Counted from the stretch's first letter, positions 54,106 to 63,461 are shown. The stretch is 64,000 nucleotides of DNA from Bacillota bacterium (GCA_013540605.1 JABVCK010000015.1:46909-110908), one strand, 5' to 3'. Notes: generated by a model from the letters alone, not told the origin. Made by a program: numbers and translations.

Positions 54106-54654
54106 CTATTTATTATCAAAGGTCCTGAGAAATTCATCAAGCTCCTCCCTCAACCTTCTCTCTTCACTTTTCATCCGGCTTATCATGTTTTCAAGGTCTT
54201 TGTTCTGTTCTTCAATAAATTCAACTCTTTCGGCCATATCCTTGACCTCTTTTTGCGCTTTGAGCCATTCATTGTATATGTTTGATGCTTCTTCCTGGGA
54301 GTTGGCAAGCTGCTGTTTCAGGTCTTCAACTTCTCCATTAAGCCTGGATATCTCTTCCTTCGCCTTCCGCAGCTGGTATCTGGAATCCTCAAGCTCCTTG
54401 CCGGGTTTCTTCGCTTCTTTTTTTATCACCTCCAGCTCCTGCTGGAGTTTGAAGTATTCGTCGGCAATGTTGAGCGAAGTCAGAATAGCTACCATCAGGT
54501 TATTCAGCATACCGTTCTTCTTATGGAGCTCTCTCATCTTCTTGTCCACATACATAGCTACGCTTTGGATATGTTCTTCCGAATCATAACCGACCATGGT
54601 ATATTCATTTCCCATAATGTTGACGGTAACCTTAACCCTTTTGTCTTCCTGCAT
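54106..54654 (-). CDS. zapA: Cell division protein ZapA with long coiled-coil tail
   Basis: The N-terminal about 95 residues are ZapA-like: VKVTVNIMGNEYTMVGYDSEEHI and NLMVAILTSLNIADEYFKLQQEL. The remaining about 90 residues form an extended coiled coil (KAKEEISRLNGEVEDLKQQL and onward), making the protein roughly twice usual ZapA length (182 residues). ZapA cross-links FtsZ filaments at midcell. The long tail may change the bundling geometry. It sits near pheST as in other clostridia. Confidence 0.9.
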   Translation of the reverse strand: MQEDKRVKVTVNIMGNEYTMVGYDSEEHIQSVAMYVDKKMRELHKKNGMLNNLMVAILTSLNIADEYFKLQQELEVIKKEAKKPGKELEDSRYQLRKAKEEISRLNGEVEDLKQQLANSQEEASNIYNEWLKAQKEVKDMAERVEFIEEQNKDLENMISRMKSEERRLREELDEFLRTFDNK

Positions 54655-54741
54655 ATTAATTCCCCCAGTATTTTCTAAACAATATTATAGCATATCCTGA
54701 ATCCTGTAGCTAATATTTGTTCAAAGAATAAAATATGTAAT

Positions 54742-54768
54742 AAAAAAAGCGCCTTCGCTAGCGGCGCT
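54742..54768 (-). terminator. Terminator after the Spo0E-like gene
   Basis: On the minus strand AGCGCC pairs with GGCGCT (54748-54753, 54763-54768), followed by TTTTTTTA. Confidence 0.85.
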
Positions 54769-54802
54769 GCTCAAGGAACTTCCACATCAAGGCAATCCTA
54801 TT

Positions 54803-54949
54803 CTATTTCTCTATCGTTTCATAAAACTTGATTATAAGCCTGTCCAACTCCTGGCTGCACTTCAGTACAGTTTCATCGCTTATGTCCTGCTCTTCAATCA
54901 AAAAACTCAGCTTTTCTTTGAGACGTTTAATGGCCTCTTCCAAATCCAT
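54803..54949 (-). CDS. Spo0E-like aspartyl-phosphate phosphatase family peptide
   Basis: This 48-residue gene encodes MDLEEAIKRLKEKLSFLIEE then VLKCSQELDRLIIKFYETIEK. The SQELDRLI(I)KFY stretch matches the Spo0E signature SxxLDxLI, with the aspartate that coordinates metal for dephosphorylating Spo0A-P. The two-helix length is normal for the family. ATG 54949 has GAAGGA 5 nt upstream and the gene has its own terminator. A role in restraining sporulation is inferred. Confidence 0.8.
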   Translation of the reverse strand: MDLEEAIKRLKEKLSFLIEEQDISDETVLKCSQELDRLIIKFYETIEK

Positions 54950-55096
54950 ACACATCCTTCGCTTCGCTCCTTACATCTTAAAAAAATAATTCACCTCACC
55001 TCGATGTGTGCAATTATATAATGTGAAATAATGTTCTATATACAATATTACTGCATGAATATTAAATATCCTCCCTTATTTTTCAACATTCCTTCC

Positions 55097-55148
55097 CAAA
55101 AAACCGACAGGAAGTATCAAATTAACTCGAATTTGATACTTCCTGTCG
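55097..55148 (-). terminator. Terminator of pheT
   Basis: A 19-bp perfect stem (55105-55123 with 55130-55148) around AACTCG is followed on the minus strand by GGTTTTTTGGG. It lies 12 nt beyond the pheT stop. Confidence 0.93.
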
Positions 55149-55160
55149 AATCCTACTCGT

Positions 55161-57551
55161 TTACCTCAGCTTGGCTCCAAACAAATCCATAAGGCTGTCA
55201 AGTATATCTTTCACTATTCTATTGGCATCCTCATCAACCAGCGTTCTTTCCTTCGATCTAAGTGTGATAGAATATGCAACGCTTTTCTTCCCATCGGGTA
55301 TTTGCTTACCCGTATATACATCGAAGAGTTCCAGTTTCTCTACCAGTTCTCCCCCGGTTTCTTCAATAGCCTCAGCTATACGGCCTACTTCAGTTTCCTT
55401 ATCGACCAGAACGGCTATATCCCTTGTAATTGCCGGGTACTTTGGCAGAGGCGAATATTTTATTTCGCTCTGTGACGCCTCCATAAGAAGGCTGAAGTCA
55501 ATCTCTCCCATGTACACCCTTGTGTCGATCTGGTAGGCTTTCGCAACATCCGGGTGGGCTTCTCCTATGATGCCCGCCACCTCTTCTCCGATAACCACTT
55601 CCGCAGTCCTGCCGGGATGGTAGGACGGGTGCTGTGCCCTGCGGAAAGAATAGTCACGTATCTTTAGTTCGTCAAGAAGAACCTCTACCCTCCCCTTCAG
55701 AGAGTAGAAATCCTCATCCCCATAGATGCCCAGGCTTATAGTCAGCTTTTCGTCAGGGAGCTGTTTGAGCGGGATTTCCCGGGGAATGAACCTTGGCGCA
55801 ATCTCATATAGGCCCGCACCCTTTATTCCCCTGTTGTAGTTGATTGAGAGCACATTCAGCATGGAGGACAGCAAAGTAGTCCTCATAATGCTGTATTCTT
55901 CCCCAAGGGGATTTTTTATTTCTACCGTTCTCCTTAGATGGTGTTCTTCAGGCAGCCTGAGCTTGTCAAAGACTCCCGGGCTTTCAAAGGAGTATGTCTG
56001 GATCTCGTACAACCCCAAACCGCACAAAACGTCTTTGATCTGGTCTTCCAGCTTTTCCTTTAATGTTTTCTTCCCCTGAACCCAGCTGCCTTCCATTATC
56101 GTCTTCGGCACATTGTTATATCCATATAACCTGGCAATCTCCTCCGCAATGTCGTAGTCAACCTCAATGTCCTGGCGGAAGGCAGGGACAGTGATACTCA
56201 GCATTCCGTTATCAGCCTTGACTGCCATCTCCAGCCTCTCCAGCATATCCTTCATCTCTTCGGCAGTAATGTCAATCCCTATCAGCCTGTTTATCCTGTC
56301 GCTGCTTACCTCCACATGTTTTGTTTTAACCGGCTCCGGGTATATGTCTATGACACCCTCAACCACCTCTCCGGCTCCCAGCTGTTCCATGAGCATTACG
56401 GCTCTGTTGGCAGCGGTTTCGGCTAATCCTGGGTAAACACCCCGTACGAACCTGAAGGATGCTTCACTCCACAATCCAAGCCTCTTACAGGTCATCCTTA
56501 CGTTATACCCGTTAAATGACGCGGATTCCAACAGGACTGTCCTGGTTCCCCGGGTTATCTCGGAGAATTCTCCGCCCATAGCCCCGGCAATGCCAACGGG
56601 AACTTGTTCATCAGCGATAACCAGGTCCTCTGCGCCTAAGATTCTTTTCTTGCCATCCAGTGTGACCATCTCTTCCCTGTCCTTCGCCCTTCTCACTATA
56701 ATCTCGCGGCCTCCAACCTTATCAAGGTCAAAGGCGTGCAGCGGCTGGCCGGTTTCCAGCATAACGTAATTTGTTATATCCACTATGTTGTTGATTGGCC
56801 TCATACCTGCCTGTATGAGCCTCTTTTGCATCCACTGGGGGGACGGCTCTATTTTTATATTGTCGATGACCCTTGCCACATACCTGTAGCACAGTTCCGG
56901 TTCCTCTATGGTTATACCCTTAACATAATCATTAATATTTCCCTTTGTTTTCCGTATCTCGATAACCGGCTTGCGATAAGGAACCTTCAATACAGCTCCA
57001 GCTTCCCTTGCTATACCTATGATGCTCAGGCAGTCCGGCCTGTTTGTTGTTATTTCAAACTCTATAACCTTTTCTTCCAGGTTCAGCACCTTTGTTATAT
57101 CCGTACCGGGTGCATGCTCGCCATCCAGAATATAGATGCCTTCCTTCTTATCTTCGGATAGGCTGTTGAGGTCCATCGCAAGTTCAAGGGCTGAACACAT
57201 CATCCCCTGGGATTCCTCTCCGCGCATTTTACTCGTCTTAATCTCCATGCCACCGGGCAGCACCGCACCGTCAAGGGCAATGGGTACATAGTGTCCCGCC
57301 TTCACATTCTGCGCCCCGGTTATTATCTGCAGCACCCTATCACCCACATCAACCATCGCTATAAGCAGCCTGTCCGCATTCGGATGGGGTTTCATTTCTA
57401 TTACCTTCCCGACAACCACATTGCTGATCTCCTGGCTTGCGTCCAGGATGAGTTCCACCTTGGTTCCCGACATGGTCAGAGTATCAGCCAGGGTTTTTAC
57501 ATCCATATCTATATCCACATAATCCTTCAGCCAATTTACCGGTACCAGCAT
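55161..57551 (-). CDS. pheT: Phenylalanine-tRNA ligase beta subunit
   Basis: This 796-residue subunit has an N-terminal tRNA-binding (EMAP-like) domain with VVVGKVIEMKPHPNADRLLI near 45, B3/4 editing and B5 domains in the middle (RPINNIVDITNYVMLETGQP), a catalytic-like core (IKNPLGEEYSIMRTTLLSSM) and a C-terminal anticodon-recognition fold (PLPKYPAITRDIAVLVDKE). The ATG has AAAGGAGGG upstream and is 14 nt after pheS. Confidence 0.97.
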   Translation of the reverse strand: MLVPVNWLKDYVDIDMDVKTLADTLTMSGTKVELILDASQEISNVVVGKVIEMKPHPNADRLLIAMVDVGDRVLQIITGAQNVKAGHYVPIALDGAVLPGGMEIKTSKMRGEESQGMMCSALELAMDLNSLSEDKKEGIYILDGEHAPGTDITKVLNLEEKVIEFEITTNRPDCLSIIGIAREAGAVLKVPYRKPVIEIRKTKGNINDYVKGITIEEPELCYRYVARVIDNIKIEPSPQWMQKRLIQAGMRPINNIVDITNYVMLETGQPLHAFDLDKVGGREIIVRRAKDREEMVTLDGKKRILGAEDLVIADEQVPVGIAGAMGGEFSEITRGTRTVLLESASFNGYNVRMTCKRLGLWSEASFRFVRGVYPGLAETAANRAVMLMEQLGAGEVVEGVIDIYPEPVKTKHVEVSSDRINRLIGIDITAEEMKDMLERLEMAVKADNGMLSITVPAFRQDIEVDYDIAEEIARLYGYNNVPKTIMEGSWVQGKKTLKEKLEDQIKDVLCGLGLYEIQTYSFESPGVFDKLRLPEEHHLRRTVEIKNPLGEEYSIMRTTLLSSMLNVLSINYNRGIKGAGLYEIAPRFIPREIPLKQLPDEKLTISLGIYGDEDFYSLKGRVEVLLDELKIRDYSFRRAQHPSYHPGRTAEVVIGEEVAGIIGEAHPDVAKAYQIDTRVYMGEIDFSLLMEASQSEIKYSPLPKYPAITRDIAVLVDKETEVGRIAEAIEETGGELVEKLELFDVYTGKQIPDGKKSVAYSITLRSKERTLVDEDANRIVKDILDSLMDLFGAKLR

Positions 57552-57565
57552 CCTTAATCCCTCCT

Positions 57566-58585
57566 TTAGAACTGCCTTAAGAATCTTATATCATTTTCGA
57601 ACAAAAGCCTCATATCGTCTATCCCATACTTCATATTAGTCAGACGGTCAAGACCCATTCCGAAAGCAAAGCCTGAATACCTCTGCGGGTCTATACCGCA
57701 TCTTTCCAATACCTTCGGATGTGTCATTCCTGCACCCGAGAGCTCAATCCAGCCTGTATCCTTGCATACCCTGCACCCCTTACCTCCACAGACAAAACAA
57801 GTTGCATCTATCTCTGCGGATGGCTCCGTAAAGGGAAAATGGCTGGGCCGAAACTTGGTTTCAATGTGTTCCCCAAAGAGCTGCTTTACGAACAGGTCAA
57901 AGGTTCCCTTAAGGTCGCCGAGGGTTATGCCTTCATCAACAACCAGTCCTTCAACCTGATGGAAAACAGGAGAGTGCGTAGCATCGACATCATCGGAGCG
58001 GTAAACCCTTCCCGGAATGATCACCCTTATCGGCGGCTTGGTCTTCTCCATCGTCCTCGGCTCATCCGGCGACGTATGGGTGCGCAATACGATATCATCG
58101 GTTATATAGAAAGTATCCTGGACGTCCCTTGCCGGATGGTTCTCGGGAATGTTGAGGGCTGTAAAATTGTAGTATGCCCATTCCACTTCCGGGCCCTCCA
58201 CAACGCTGAACCCCAGCCCCATGAAAATCCTCTTGATTTCGTCCAGGGTCTTTGTCAGGGGATGTTTTTTACCCCTAAGCAGCCTCTTCCCCGGGATTGT
58301 GATATCGATTTCTTCCTCTTTCAGTCTCTCTTCTCTCTGAGCGCGCAGTATTACTTCCTTCTGTTGACTCAACAGGCCCTCAATCCTATCCTTCGCTTCG
58401 TTGACCAGTTTGCCCATCAACGGCCTGTCTTCGGGGGGTAAATCCCCCATACTTCTCAGGAAGACGGTTAGTTCCCCTTTCTTACCGAGATATTTTACCC
58501 TGCAGACCTCCAACTGATTCATATCAGTCGATTTGCTGACTTCCTGCAAAGCGTTTTGAAGTATTGCTTTCAGATTCTCTTGCAT
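57566..58585 (-). CDS. pheS: Phenylalanine-tRNA ligase alpha subunit
   Basis: This 339-residue class II synthetase subunit has an N-terminal coiled coil and a catalytic domain with [41 protein letters not shown] (motif 2 region) and [20 protein letters not shown] (motif 3). ATG 58585 is chosen from GGAG with 8-nt spacing. It is the first gene of the T-box-controlled pheST operon. Confidence 0.97.
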   Translation of the reverse strand: MQENLKAILQNALQEVSKSTDMNQLEVCRVKYLGKKGELTVFLRSMGDLPPEDRPLMGKLVNEAKDRIEGLLSQQKEVILRAQREERLKEEEIDITIPGKRLLRGKKHPLTKTLDEIKRIFMGLGFSVVEGPEVEWAYYNFTALNIPENHPARDVQDTFYITDDIVLRTHTSPDEPRTMEKTKPPIRVIIPGRVYRSDDVDATHSPVFHQVEGLVVDEGITLGDLKGTFDLFVKQLFGEHIETKFRPSHFPFTEPSAEIDATCFVCGGKGCRVCKDTGWIELSGAGMTHPKVLERCGIDPQRYSGFAFGMGLDRLTNMKYGIDDMRLLFENDIRFLRQF

Positions 58586-58662
58586 TTCCACAGCTCCTTT
58601 CGTCGGAGACATTCCTCCCACTGAGGCATGTCTCCTCTCATTATAATAATTCTGGTGTAAAT

Positions 58663-58920
58663 AAAAAAACTTCGTCCAAGGGACGAAGCTGTACTCCGTG
58701 GTTCCACCCTACTTCACCGTAAAAACGGTCTCGTTGAAATAAGTCGTGCAATGTAACGTTTGCCCAACGTTAAGGCCTATTATCCATAAGGAATTCAGCC
58801 TTACCGCTCGGAAGGGAACTTCAAAGGATACCTTCATGGGAAATGCTTTCAGCCGGTGACACTTCCTCTCTGCCATGCGAAACCCTTCTACTTTCCTTCT
58901 TCATCGCGTTATCTATATAT
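58663..58920 (-). promoter_or_regulatory. T-box riboswitch of pheST
   Basis: On the minus strand GGGTGGAACCACGG (58709-58696) is the T-box sequence that binds the uncharged tRNA acceptor end. It is followed by a terminator CTTCGTCC/GGACGAAG with TTTTTTTA (58690-58663). Upstream structured sequence carries a GAAGTTCCC stretch whose TTC would fit a phenylalanine specifier codon. Uncharged tRNA-Phe should favour read-through. Confidence 0.92.
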
Positions 58921-59072
58921 TCAAACAAGCTATTACTGCGTAATCAGACTGCGATATATCAAATATGCAACAATAGAACCGGTAGCCTCAAACATTTTCC
59001 AGAAGACTTCTGCCGATAGCATCAATAAGACCACCCCTTGCTTTACAACAGGTTTGCCTGCTTTTGTAAATC

Positions 59073-59101
59073 ATTATAACACAGGCAATTCAGCATTACA
59101 A
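59073..59101 (-). promoter_or_regulatory. Probable promoter of pheST
   Basis: On the minus strand TTGTAA (59101-59096), 17 nt, TATAAT (59078-59073). The transcript would start about 150 nt before the T-box leader structure; 58921-59072 shows no other feature I can support. Confidence 0.6.
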
Positions 59102-59110
59102 GGGATTTTA

Positions 59111-59914
59111 TTATGTCAACCGTTGTTCCACAGCCTTATACAGAACTACTGCGCTTGCTACCGCAGCGTTTAATGACTCCGCCTTTCCCTGCATCGGGAT
59201 CCGCACGCATTCGTCGCAGCGCTCCATAATACCGTCAGAAACGCCATGGGCTTCACTTCCTATTACTACTGCCGTGCTGCCGGTATAATCCACTTCAAAA
59301 TAATATTTGCTGCCTTCCAGGCCCGTTGCAACCACAGCAACCCCGTGCCTGTGGAGCAGTTCAATCAGACTTGCGGCGTCATCCGCATGAATAATAGGGG
59401 TGCTGAATACAGATCCCATGGTACTGCGTACGGTCTTGGGGTTGTACAGGTCGGCGGTGCCCTTCAGCAGTATCACTCCATCAGCCCCCGCTGCATCTGC
59501 AGTCCTGATAATGGTACCCAGGTTTCCCGGGTCCTGTATACCGTCAACTATTACAACAAGTATGTTTTCGCCGCTTATGACGCTCTCTATTTCATACTGT
59601 ATTATATCCAAAACTGCCATAATATACTGGGGACTCCCGGTATCGGCAATACTATCAAAAACCTCCCTGCTGACCTCTATGACCGGTATGCCTTTTTCTT
59701 CAAGCCTGCGAATCAGATCTTCCCCGCCGGCAAATTCCAATACATCCCTGCTGAATAACGCTTCCCTGACAGGCGCCCCGTTATCCAGCACCTGCTCCAC
59801 ACCTCTTATGCCTTCAATGAAGTACTGCTTAAACTTCTTTCTTCCCGCCCGCGAATGGAGCTTCTTTACTTTTTTTATTATGGGGTTGCTTTGGCTGGAT
59901 ATCAAATACAACAC
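59111..59914 (-). CDS. TrmH/SpoU-family RNA 2'-O-methyltransferase
   Basis: This 267-residue protein has an N-terminal substrate-binding domain (IIKKVKKLHSRAGRKKFKQYF) and a SPOUT domain with motif 1 GNLGTIIRTADAAGADGVIL, motif 2 VVIGSEAHGVSD and motif 3 IPMQGKAESLNAAVASAVVLY. It methylates a ribose in rRNA or tRNA, probably 23S rRNA by its RlmB-like form; the exact site is unknown. TTG is the start, behind AGAAGAGGGTG. Confidence 0.92.
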   Translation of the reverse strand: MLYLISSQSNPIIKKVKKLHSRAGRKKFKQYFIEGIRGVEQVLDNGAPVREALFSRDVLEFAGGEDLIRRLEEKGIPVIEVSREVFDSIADTGSPQYIMAVLDIIQYEIESVISGENILVVIVDGIQDPGNLGTIIRTADAAGADGVILLKGTADLYNPKTVRSTMGSVFSTPIIHADDAASLIELLHRHGVAVVATGLEGSKYYFEVDYTGSTAVVIGSEAHGVSDGIMERCDECVRIPMQGKAESLNAAVASAVVLYKAVEQRLT

Positions 59915-59920
59915 CCTCTT

Positions 59921-60571
59921 CTAGTGCAGGTTTTCAAGCCGCGTAAGGTCTTCGTTGCTTCCTATAACCACAAGGATGTCGTTATCCTGTATCACCTCAT
60001 CCGCCCTGGGTGAAATATTTATCTCCTCATCCCGCTTGATCGCCATTATATTAATACCGTATTTGACCCTCATATCAAGCTCCTTAAGGGTTTTCCCTTC
60101 CCATTCGGGCAGGGAAGCAATTTCTACTATACTGTAATCCGGAGCCAGTTCTATAAAATCCAAAACATTAGATGATACAAGGTTATGGGCAAGCCGCACT
60201 CCCATATCCCTTTCCGGGAACACAACCCTGTCAGCCCCGATCTTATACAGGACCTTTGCATGAAGCTCACTCTGGGCTTTGGCCACAACGTATTTCACAC
60301 CCAGTTCCTTTACGATCAGCGTAACCAGAATGCTCGCCTGTATACTGGAGCCTATGGCTACCACAGCCACATCAAAGTTTCGAAGGCCTAAGGCTCTCAA
60401 CGAGTTTTCATCGGTGGCATCGGCCTGGACCGCATGGGTTACGGAATCTGAAATGTCCTGTATAATATCTTCGTTTTCATCTACAGCCAGCACATCATGC
60501 CCAAGGGAATACAAAGTTCTGGCCAGGCTTGACCCAAACCTTCCTAGCCCCAGAATAACAAACTGTTTCAA
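59921..60571 (-). CDS. ktrA: Potassium channel regulatory subunit KtrA (RCK domain)
   Basis: This protein of about 216 residues begins with a Rossmann RCK_N domain (FVILGLGRFGSSLARTLYSLG, DENEDIIQDISDSVTHAVQAD) and ends with an RCK_C domain (LKELDMRVKYGINIMAIKRD). It forms the nucleotide-gated ring on KtrB. I prefer TTG 60571, 7 nt behind AAGGTG; TTG 60577 is also possible. It lies 9-15 bp after ktrB. Confidence 0.94.
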   Translation of the reverse strand: MKQFVILGLGRFGSSLARTLYSLGHDVLAVDENEDIIQDISDSVTHAVQADATDENSLRALGLRNFDVAVVAIGSSIQASILVTLIVKELGVKYVVAKAQSELHAKVLYKIGADRVVFPERDMGVRLAHNLVSSNVLDFIELAPDYSIVEIASLPEWEGKTLKELDMRVKYGINIMAIKRDEEINISPRADEVIQDNDILVVIGSNEDLTRLENLH

Positions 60572-60586
60572 ATCCAATCACCTTCC

Positions 60587-61978
60587 CTATCCCACTAGAA
60601 TCTTCTCTTCCGGATACCTGAGTTTTCCTCTGCTTCTCCTCTGTCTTTGCGCTAAAGCAAACGCAATGGTTAAGGGTCCAACCCTCCCGGCGTACATGGT
60701 AATTATTATCATGACCTTGCCAATAGGAGATAAGTGCGGTGTTATTCCTAGTGAAAGGCCGACCGTGCCAAAGGCTGAAGTAGTTTCAAAAAACACTTCG
60801 ATAAAGCTGGCTGCTTCGGTTAAGCTGAGTATTGTCACGGTAAGAATTATAAGCAGCATTGATATTATTGCCACCGATAAGGACCGGTATATAATATCCT
60901 TTGTAATCCTCCTGTTATAAATCTCGGTATCCTCTCTTCCCTTTATAACAGATACTACAGTCCAGATAAGGACACCCGCCGTGGTTGTTTTTATCCCCCC
61001 TGCGGTGGAGCCGGGAGAACCCCCTATGAACATAAGGACAATGCTCAGGAATTTTGATGCGTTTGTCAGGTCAGCGGTTGACAGAGTGTTAAATCCGGCT
61101 GTTCTCGGTGCCGCAGAATGAAAAAACGATGAAAGAACTTTCGCTGCAAAGGGCAACGGTTTCAAGGTCGCCGGGTTTGTGTATTCAAAAACAAAAATCA
61201 GCACCGTTCCCAAAGCAAGCAGTATCCCTGTTATTGACAGGACCAGCTTGGTATGGAGCGAGAGCCTTCTAAAGCGGCGCAACTGTGTTACCTCTGCCAA
61301 TACGGAGAAACCAAGGCCGCCGGTTATAAACAACGTGACCACCACGCCGCTGACCACAAAGTCGCTCACATAGGGCGTCAGGCTCCTGTATTCCCCGATG
61401 ATGTCAAAACCGGCGTTGCAGAACGCTGAAACCGCATGGAAAATTCCATAGTATATCCCCCTGGCAAATCCAAGTTCGGGGACAAACCGTATAGACAACA
61501 GGATAGCACCTATGCCCTCTATCATAAGAGTCCCAAGGATTATATATTTGGTAAGCCTAACCACGCCCTGAAGGGTATACTGGTTCAGCTGTTCCTGGAT
61601 TACCAGCCTCTCCCTGAGGTTGATCCTTTTTCCCAGAGCCATGAAAATCATGGTTGCGACCGTCATGAATCCGAGCCCTCCGGCTTGAATCAGCATCATC
61701 ACAACAGCCTGTCCGAAGGTCGACCAGTAAGTGCCCGTATCCACCACGACCAAACCGGTTACACAAACGGCAGAGGTTGCAGTAAACAAAGCGTTTAAAA
61801 AACCGGCGTTTTCCCCGCTTCTGGTGGATATTGGCAGCATTAAAAGGAACGTACCGAGAAGAATGACGGCTGCAAATCCAAGGACAAGGATTTGCGGAGG
61901 CTCCAGTCTCAGCCTGCCGTTTTTCAACCTTTCAGGACCATCTTTATCATATTCATGCCGATTTGTTATGATAACCAC
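60587..61978 (-). CDS. ktrB: Potassium uptake channel KtrB (TrkH family)
   Basis: This 463-residue membrane protein has four M1-P-M2 repeats and selectivity-filter segments such as ATSAVCVTGLVVVDTGTYW, SAFCNAGFDIIGEY and SAFGTVGLSLGITPHLSP. It ends YAGRVGPLTIAFALAQR, the usual KtrB end. It imports potassium, probably with sodium, under KtrA control. The frame starts at GTG 61978, which has AGAGG unusually close, so the start is uncertain within a few residues. Confidence 0.95.
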   Translation of the reverse strand: MVIITNRHEYDKDGPERLKNGRLRLEPPQILVLGFAAVILLGTFLLMLPISTRSGENAGFLNALFTATSAVCVTGLVVVDTGTYWSTFGQAVVMMLIQAGGLGFMTVATMIFMALGKRINLRERLVIQEQLNQYTLQGVVRLTKYIILGTLMIEGIGAILLSIRFVPELGFARGIYYGIFHAVSAFCNAGFDIIGEYRSLTPYVSDFVVSGVVVTLFITGGLGFSVLAEVTQLRRFRRLSLHTKLVLSITGILLALGTVLIFVFEYTNPATLKPLPFAAKVLSSFFHSAAPRTAGFNTLSTADLTNASKFLSIVLMFIGGSPGSTAGGIKTTTAGVLIWTVVSVIKGREDTEIYNRRITKDIIYRSLSVAIISMLLIILTVTILSLTEAASFIEVFFETTSAFGTVGLSLGITPHLSPIGKVMIIITMYAGRVGPLTIAFALAQRQRRSRGKLRYPEEKILVG

Positions 61979-62080
61979 CTCTAATCATACATGAAGCTGT
62001 TCCCATTCGTCATTTTCTTATTATATCATTTCGATATGGCATTTAACAGAACAAAAGTGAACCTTAGGTTCACTTTTGTT

Positions 62081-62440
62081 CTATTTGGCTATTTGATTCT
62101 TTACAACATCCACAAGCTGGCTGAACCCTTCGGCATCATTCACCGCCATATCCGCAAGCATTTTTCTGTTCACTTCCACCCCGGCATCCTTCAGACCGCT
62201 GATAAATCTGCTGTAGGAAAGCCCGTTCGCCCTGGAAGCTGCATTAATCCTTGCGATCCACAGTTTTCTATAGTCTCTTTTCTTTAGCTTTCTACCGACA
62301 TAAGCATACATAAGGGATTTCATTACAGCCTGATTTGCCGTCTTGAAGAGCTTGCTCTTAGCTCCCCTGTATCCCTTAGCGAGTTTCAATATCTTCCTAT
62401 GCTTCTTCTTTGCATTTATTGCCCTTTTTACTCTAGCCAT
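62081..62440 (-). CDS. rplT: 50S ribosomal protein L20
   Basis: This 119-residue protein is [20 protein letters not shown] at the start and contains [21 protein letters not shown], the standard L20 sequence. It binds 23S rRNA early in assembly and usually represses its own operon through the leader upstream of infC. The ATG has GAGGAGGATAG. After it, 62041-62080 holds a stem (GTGAACCTAAGGTTCAC) that could end the operon. Confidence 0.99.
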   Translation of the reverse strand: MARVKRAINAKKKHRKILKLAKGYRGAKSKLFKTANQAVMKSLMYAYVGRKLKKRDYRKLWIARINAASRANGLSYSRFISGLKDAGVEVNRKMLADMAVNDAEGFSQLVDVVKNQIAK

Positions 62441-62464
62441 AATCTATCCTCCTCGTTCTTCTCT

Positions 62465-62662
62465 TTATGCGTACGGTAATAATCTTTTGATGTTCTTTTC
62501 CTCTGCCCTGCTTGCATAGGTTGCTTTTCTAAGGTTCTTCTTCCTCTTCGCAGACTTCTTCGTTAGAATATGGCTTTTATAGGCTTTCGCCCTTTTAACC
62601 TTACCATTCTTGGTGAGCTTGAACCTTTTTGCCGCTCCCCTGTGTGTTTTCATTTTTGGCAT
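62465..62662 (-). CDS. rpmI: 50S ribosomal protein L35
   Basis: This 65-residue basic protein is [20 protein letters not shown] at the start and ends [12 protein letters not shown], the standard L35 length and sequence. It lies between infC and rplT, behind AGGAGG. Confidence 0.99.
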   Translation of the reverse strand: MPKMKTHRGAAKRFKLTKNGKVKRAKAYKSHILTKKSAKRKKNLRKATYASRAEEKNIKRLLPYA

Positions 62663-62686
62663 CTCGTATACCTCCTAGTTATAAGT

Positions 62687-63193
62687 CTACTTGGGTGTTA
62701 TTATCATTATCATATTTTTACCCTCAAGTTTGGGTTTCTTTTCGATAACGGCCAGACCTTCAAGGTCACGAGCAAACTTTTCCATTATTTCCTGGCCAAT
62801 TTCAGCATGGCTAAGTTGTCTTCCTCTGAACCTGATACTAACCTTGACCTTGTCCCCGTTGTTCAAGAATTTCTCAGCGTTCCTCTTCTTTACGTTAAGG
62901 TCATGGTCTTCAATGGTGGGAGAAAGCCTAACCTCTTTGATACTGACTACTTTTTGGTTTTTTCTGGCTTCCCTTTCCTTTTTGCTCATTTCGTACTTAT
63001 ACTTGCCAAAATCCATGATTCTGCAAACCGGTGGTTTGGCCTGGGGAGCAATCTTGACCAGGTCCAGCTGCCGGTCATAGGCTATCTTTTGAGCCTCCTT
63101 TGCCGACATTATTCCCAACTGTTCACCATTTGCATCAATCAGCCTTACTTCTCGGTCTCTAATTTGCTCATTGACCTGTAACTCCTTAGTAAT
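62687..63193 (-). CDS. infC: Translation initiation factor IF-3, ATT start
   Basis: This 168-residue protein begins ITKELQVNEQIRDREVRLID and continues LGIMSAKEAQKIAYDRQLDL, the normal IF-3 N-terminal domain; the C-terminal domain has IRFRGRQLSHAEIGQEIMEKF. The conserved N-terminus is reached only from ATT at 63193, 7 nt after AGGAGGTGA. Rare AUU-type starts are the classic device by which IF-3 limits its own synthesis. A TTG further in would lose about 25 conserved residues. Confidence 0.95.
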   Translation of the reverse strand: MTKELQVNEQIRDREVRLIDANGEQLGIMSAKEAQKIAYDRQLDLVKIAPQAKPPVCRIMDFGKYKYEMSKKEREARKNQKVVSIKEVRLSPTIEDHDLNVKKRNAEKFLNNGDKVKVSIRFRGRQLSHAEIGQEIMEKFARDLEGLAVIEKKPKLEGKNMIMIITPK

Positions 63194-63225
63194 ATGAAAT
63201 CACCTCCTGATTTTGTTTTTCCCTT

Positions 63226-63460
63226 CCGCAGATCGTAGTTCGTAGTTCGTAGATCACATCACGGTTCATAGATCACGGTTCACAGTTACCAGGGTAAGGC
63301 TTAAAGGTTTTCCCATAAGCACTTCCCTGACGTCTGTCATCTGATAACTGGTAACCTATAGAATATCCTGGCAAAGCTCTCCGCAAGCACCCTGACGTCT
63401 GTCATCTGATAACTGGTAACTATACTCTCGTAACTGGTCACTGAAACTCTGGTAACTAAA
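63226..63460. repeat. Heptamer-phased intergenic repeat block H (double core), between L20 leader and infC
   Basis: A left array (about 63226-63285, units such as TAGTTCG, GATCACG, GTTCACA) precedes a core at 63284-63321 very similar to the inverse of the block B core. GACGTCT, GTCATCT, GATAACT and GGTAAC units follow, then a second, shorter core at about 63356-63389 and a repeat of the same units to about 63460. It looks like a partial internal duplication. It lies within the transcribed leader of infC. Confidence 0.87.
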
Positions 63461-63461
63461 A

